Shown here: positions 13,784 to 14,410 of the stretch, piece by piece
How the letters are laid out: each line of letters begins with the position of its first letter
Numbering within the stretch: the first letter of the stretch is position 1
Assembly: GCA_945910975.1 (NCBI GenBank)
Contig: CAMDZY010000025.1
Span: forward strand, 1 to 14,410
Direction of reading: 5' to 3'
From: an uncultured Clostridia bacterium
Lineage (GTDB): Bacteria; Bacillota; Clostridia; Oscillospirales; Oscillospiraceae
DNA: 14,410 bases
Notes under the pieces: model-generated
Told to the model about the DNA's origin: nothing
What the model saw: the letters and a program-made list of their open reading frames with translations, nothing else
Databases searched by the model: none
Program-made: the position numbers and the translations under genes

Positions 13784-14014
13784 ATGAAGGAACTCCTGCT
13801 CTATATGGCAAAAAATCTGGTGGACAATCCGGATGCCGTCAGCGTCAACGAGTATGTGGAAGACGACGCAACCGTGTTGGAGCTGCACGTTGCATCAGAG
13901 GATATGGGCAAGGTAATCGGCCGGCAGGGTCGCATTGCCAAGGAAATCCGCACAATTATGAAGTCCGTGGCACAACGCACCGGCCAGCGTGTCAACGTTG
14001 AAATTGTCGATTGA
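13784..14014 (+). CDS. khpA: KH-domain RNA-binding protein KhpA
   Basis: This 76-residue single KH domain protein is of the KhpA/YlqC family. The G-x-x-G RNA-binding loop is V-I-G-R-Q-G-R-I-A-K at about residues 44-53, between a helix and a strand typical of type II KH folds. The C-terminal strand is R-V-N-V-E-I-V. KhpA usually pairs with KhpB (Jag/EloR) and influences cell elongation, division and RNA regulation in Gram-positive bacteria, a possible link with the nearby elongasome genes. The ATG is preceded by AAGGAG, 18 nt after the rpsP stop. A strong terminator starts immediately after its stop codon. Confidence 0.94.
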   Translation: MKELLLYMAKNLVDNPDAVSVNEYVEDDATVLELHVASEDMGKVIGRQGRIAKEIRTIMKSVAQRTGQRVNVEIVD

Positions 14015-14056
14015 TCAGAAGGCGAGTTACAAACACTCGCCTTCTGATTGTTTTTT
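14015..14056 (+). terminator. Strong intrinsic terminator after khpA
   Basis: A perfect 13-bp stem (arms 14015-14027 and 14035-14047, G+C-rich core GGCGAGT/ACTCGCC) with a 7-nt loop is followed by TTGTTTTTT. It ends the ylxM-ffh-rpsP-khpA unit. The opposite strand has no T-tract after the stem, so it should not serve the convergent DUF2812 gene well. Confidence 0.95.
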
Positions 14057-14068
14057 GCGCTTTGTACC

Positions 14069-14410
14069 TTATTCAAATACCTGCCCGTCCTGCTCCAACA
14101 ATTTGCGCTTTTGAAACAGCCGCGACAGGCCAATCAGACCGCCGATGCCGATGACAAGATTGGCAATGCCGATATAGTTCAGCGGACTGCCGTTGAAAGT
14201 GGCGAGCAGTACATTACAAATGCCAATCAGCCAATTGCAGCCGATCACGGTTGCGATCAAGTGAATGATGTGCGAAAGGTGCCGGATGCGTGAGGGATAA
14301 TCGGAAAACAGCTCAAATTCGCCGTCGGCTGCTTTTTTGCGGAAGTACACCCAGCGTTGGAAGGAGCCGACCTGCTCGGCACCGGTCGATTCCAGAAATG
14401 CAATGTATGT
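14069..14410 (-). CDS. DUF2812 domain membrane protein, N-terminus cut by window edge
   Basis: Only the last 113 residues are visible; the start lies beyond the right edge. The frame is open to the edge and reads ...E-Q-V-G-S-F-Q-R-W-V-Y-F-R-K-K-A, then E-L-F-S-D-Y-P-S-R-I-R-H-L, the conserved end of the DUF2812 domain. It continues into two hydrophobic segments (roughly visible residues 48-70 and 77-95) and a basic tail. An internal GTG at 14350 should not be mistaken for the start. DUF2812 proteins are typically encoded next to PadR-type regulators and are thought to be membrane partners of them; the regulator would be outside this window. It converges on the khpA operon with a 54-nt gap. 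Confidence 0.8.
   Translation of the reverse strand, partial: TYIAFLESTGAEQVGSFQRWVYFRKKAADGEFELFSDYPSRIRHLSHIIHLIATVIGCNWLIGICNVLLATFNGSPLNYIGIANLVIGIGGLIGLSRLFQKRKLLEQDGQVFE

Noticed and set aside
1..14410. CRISPR arrays, insertion sequences, phage genes or tRNA genes
   Set aside because: No regular spacer-repeat array, transposase, integrase, terminal inverted repeats or cloverleaf sequence was seen on either strand.

Overview
The window is chromosomal DNA from a low-to-mid-GC Firmicute. A clostridial member of the Oscillospiraceae/Ruminococcaceae type is most likely. This rests on the gene families (DnaD plus a DnaI-like loader, YlxM-Ffh, PadR with HAAS/DUF4097 proteins, U32 peptidase next to Maf), strong AGGAGG Shine-Dalgarno sequences, TTGACA/TATAAT promoters, and frequent TTG/GTG starts. 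No taxonomic search was possible, so the family-level call is an inference. I see no mobile element, CRISPR array, tRNA or rRNA.

Layout. (1) Positions 1-3874 are all on the minus strand. Read in the direction of transcription, they hold a DnaD-like protein and a DnaI/DnaC-like helicase loader (1 nt apart, own extended -10 promoter). Next comes a DUF4097 lipoprotein with its own promoter and terminator. Last is a PadR regulator overlapping by 4 nt a HAAS(DUF1700)-DUF4097 protein that runs off the left edge. (2) Positions 3875-4425 are a 551-nt divergent intergenic region with promoters facing both ways and several short repeats, but no gene I can support. (3) Positions 4426-11617 are a tightly packed plus-strand operon: U32 peptidase/RNA-hydroxylase-like protein, maf, mreC, mreD, a class B PBP (mrdA type), and a sugar-transfer-type ATP-grasp protein. 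(4) Positions 11626-14056 carry a terminator hairpin whose 3' arm contains the -35 box of the next promoter, then ylxM, ffh, rpsP, khpA and a strong intrinsic terminator. (5) Positions 14069-14410 are the C-terminal part of a DUF2812 membrane protein on the minus strand, cut by the right edge.

How the genes work together. MreC, MreD and PBP2 are elongasome parts for lateral wall synthesis. Maf is a house-cleaning nucleotide pyrophosphatase often found beside them. The ATP-grasp protein at the operon end is the least understood member and the best candidate for new biology. YlxM-Ffh supply the protein-targeting SRP, while S16 and KhpA link to ribosome and RNA function. DnaD and the loader act in helicase loading at replication initiation or restart. 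The PadR/HAAS/DUF4097 genes look like a small self-regulated envelope-associated cassette.

Overall this is mainly a housekeeping region. The points worth a second look are the missing mreB, the ATP-grasp gene in the wall operon, the interlocked terminator/promoter before ylxM, the PadR operator-like repeat, and the early end of the ffh-rpsP-khpA operon. I did not find a clearly new multi-gene system.
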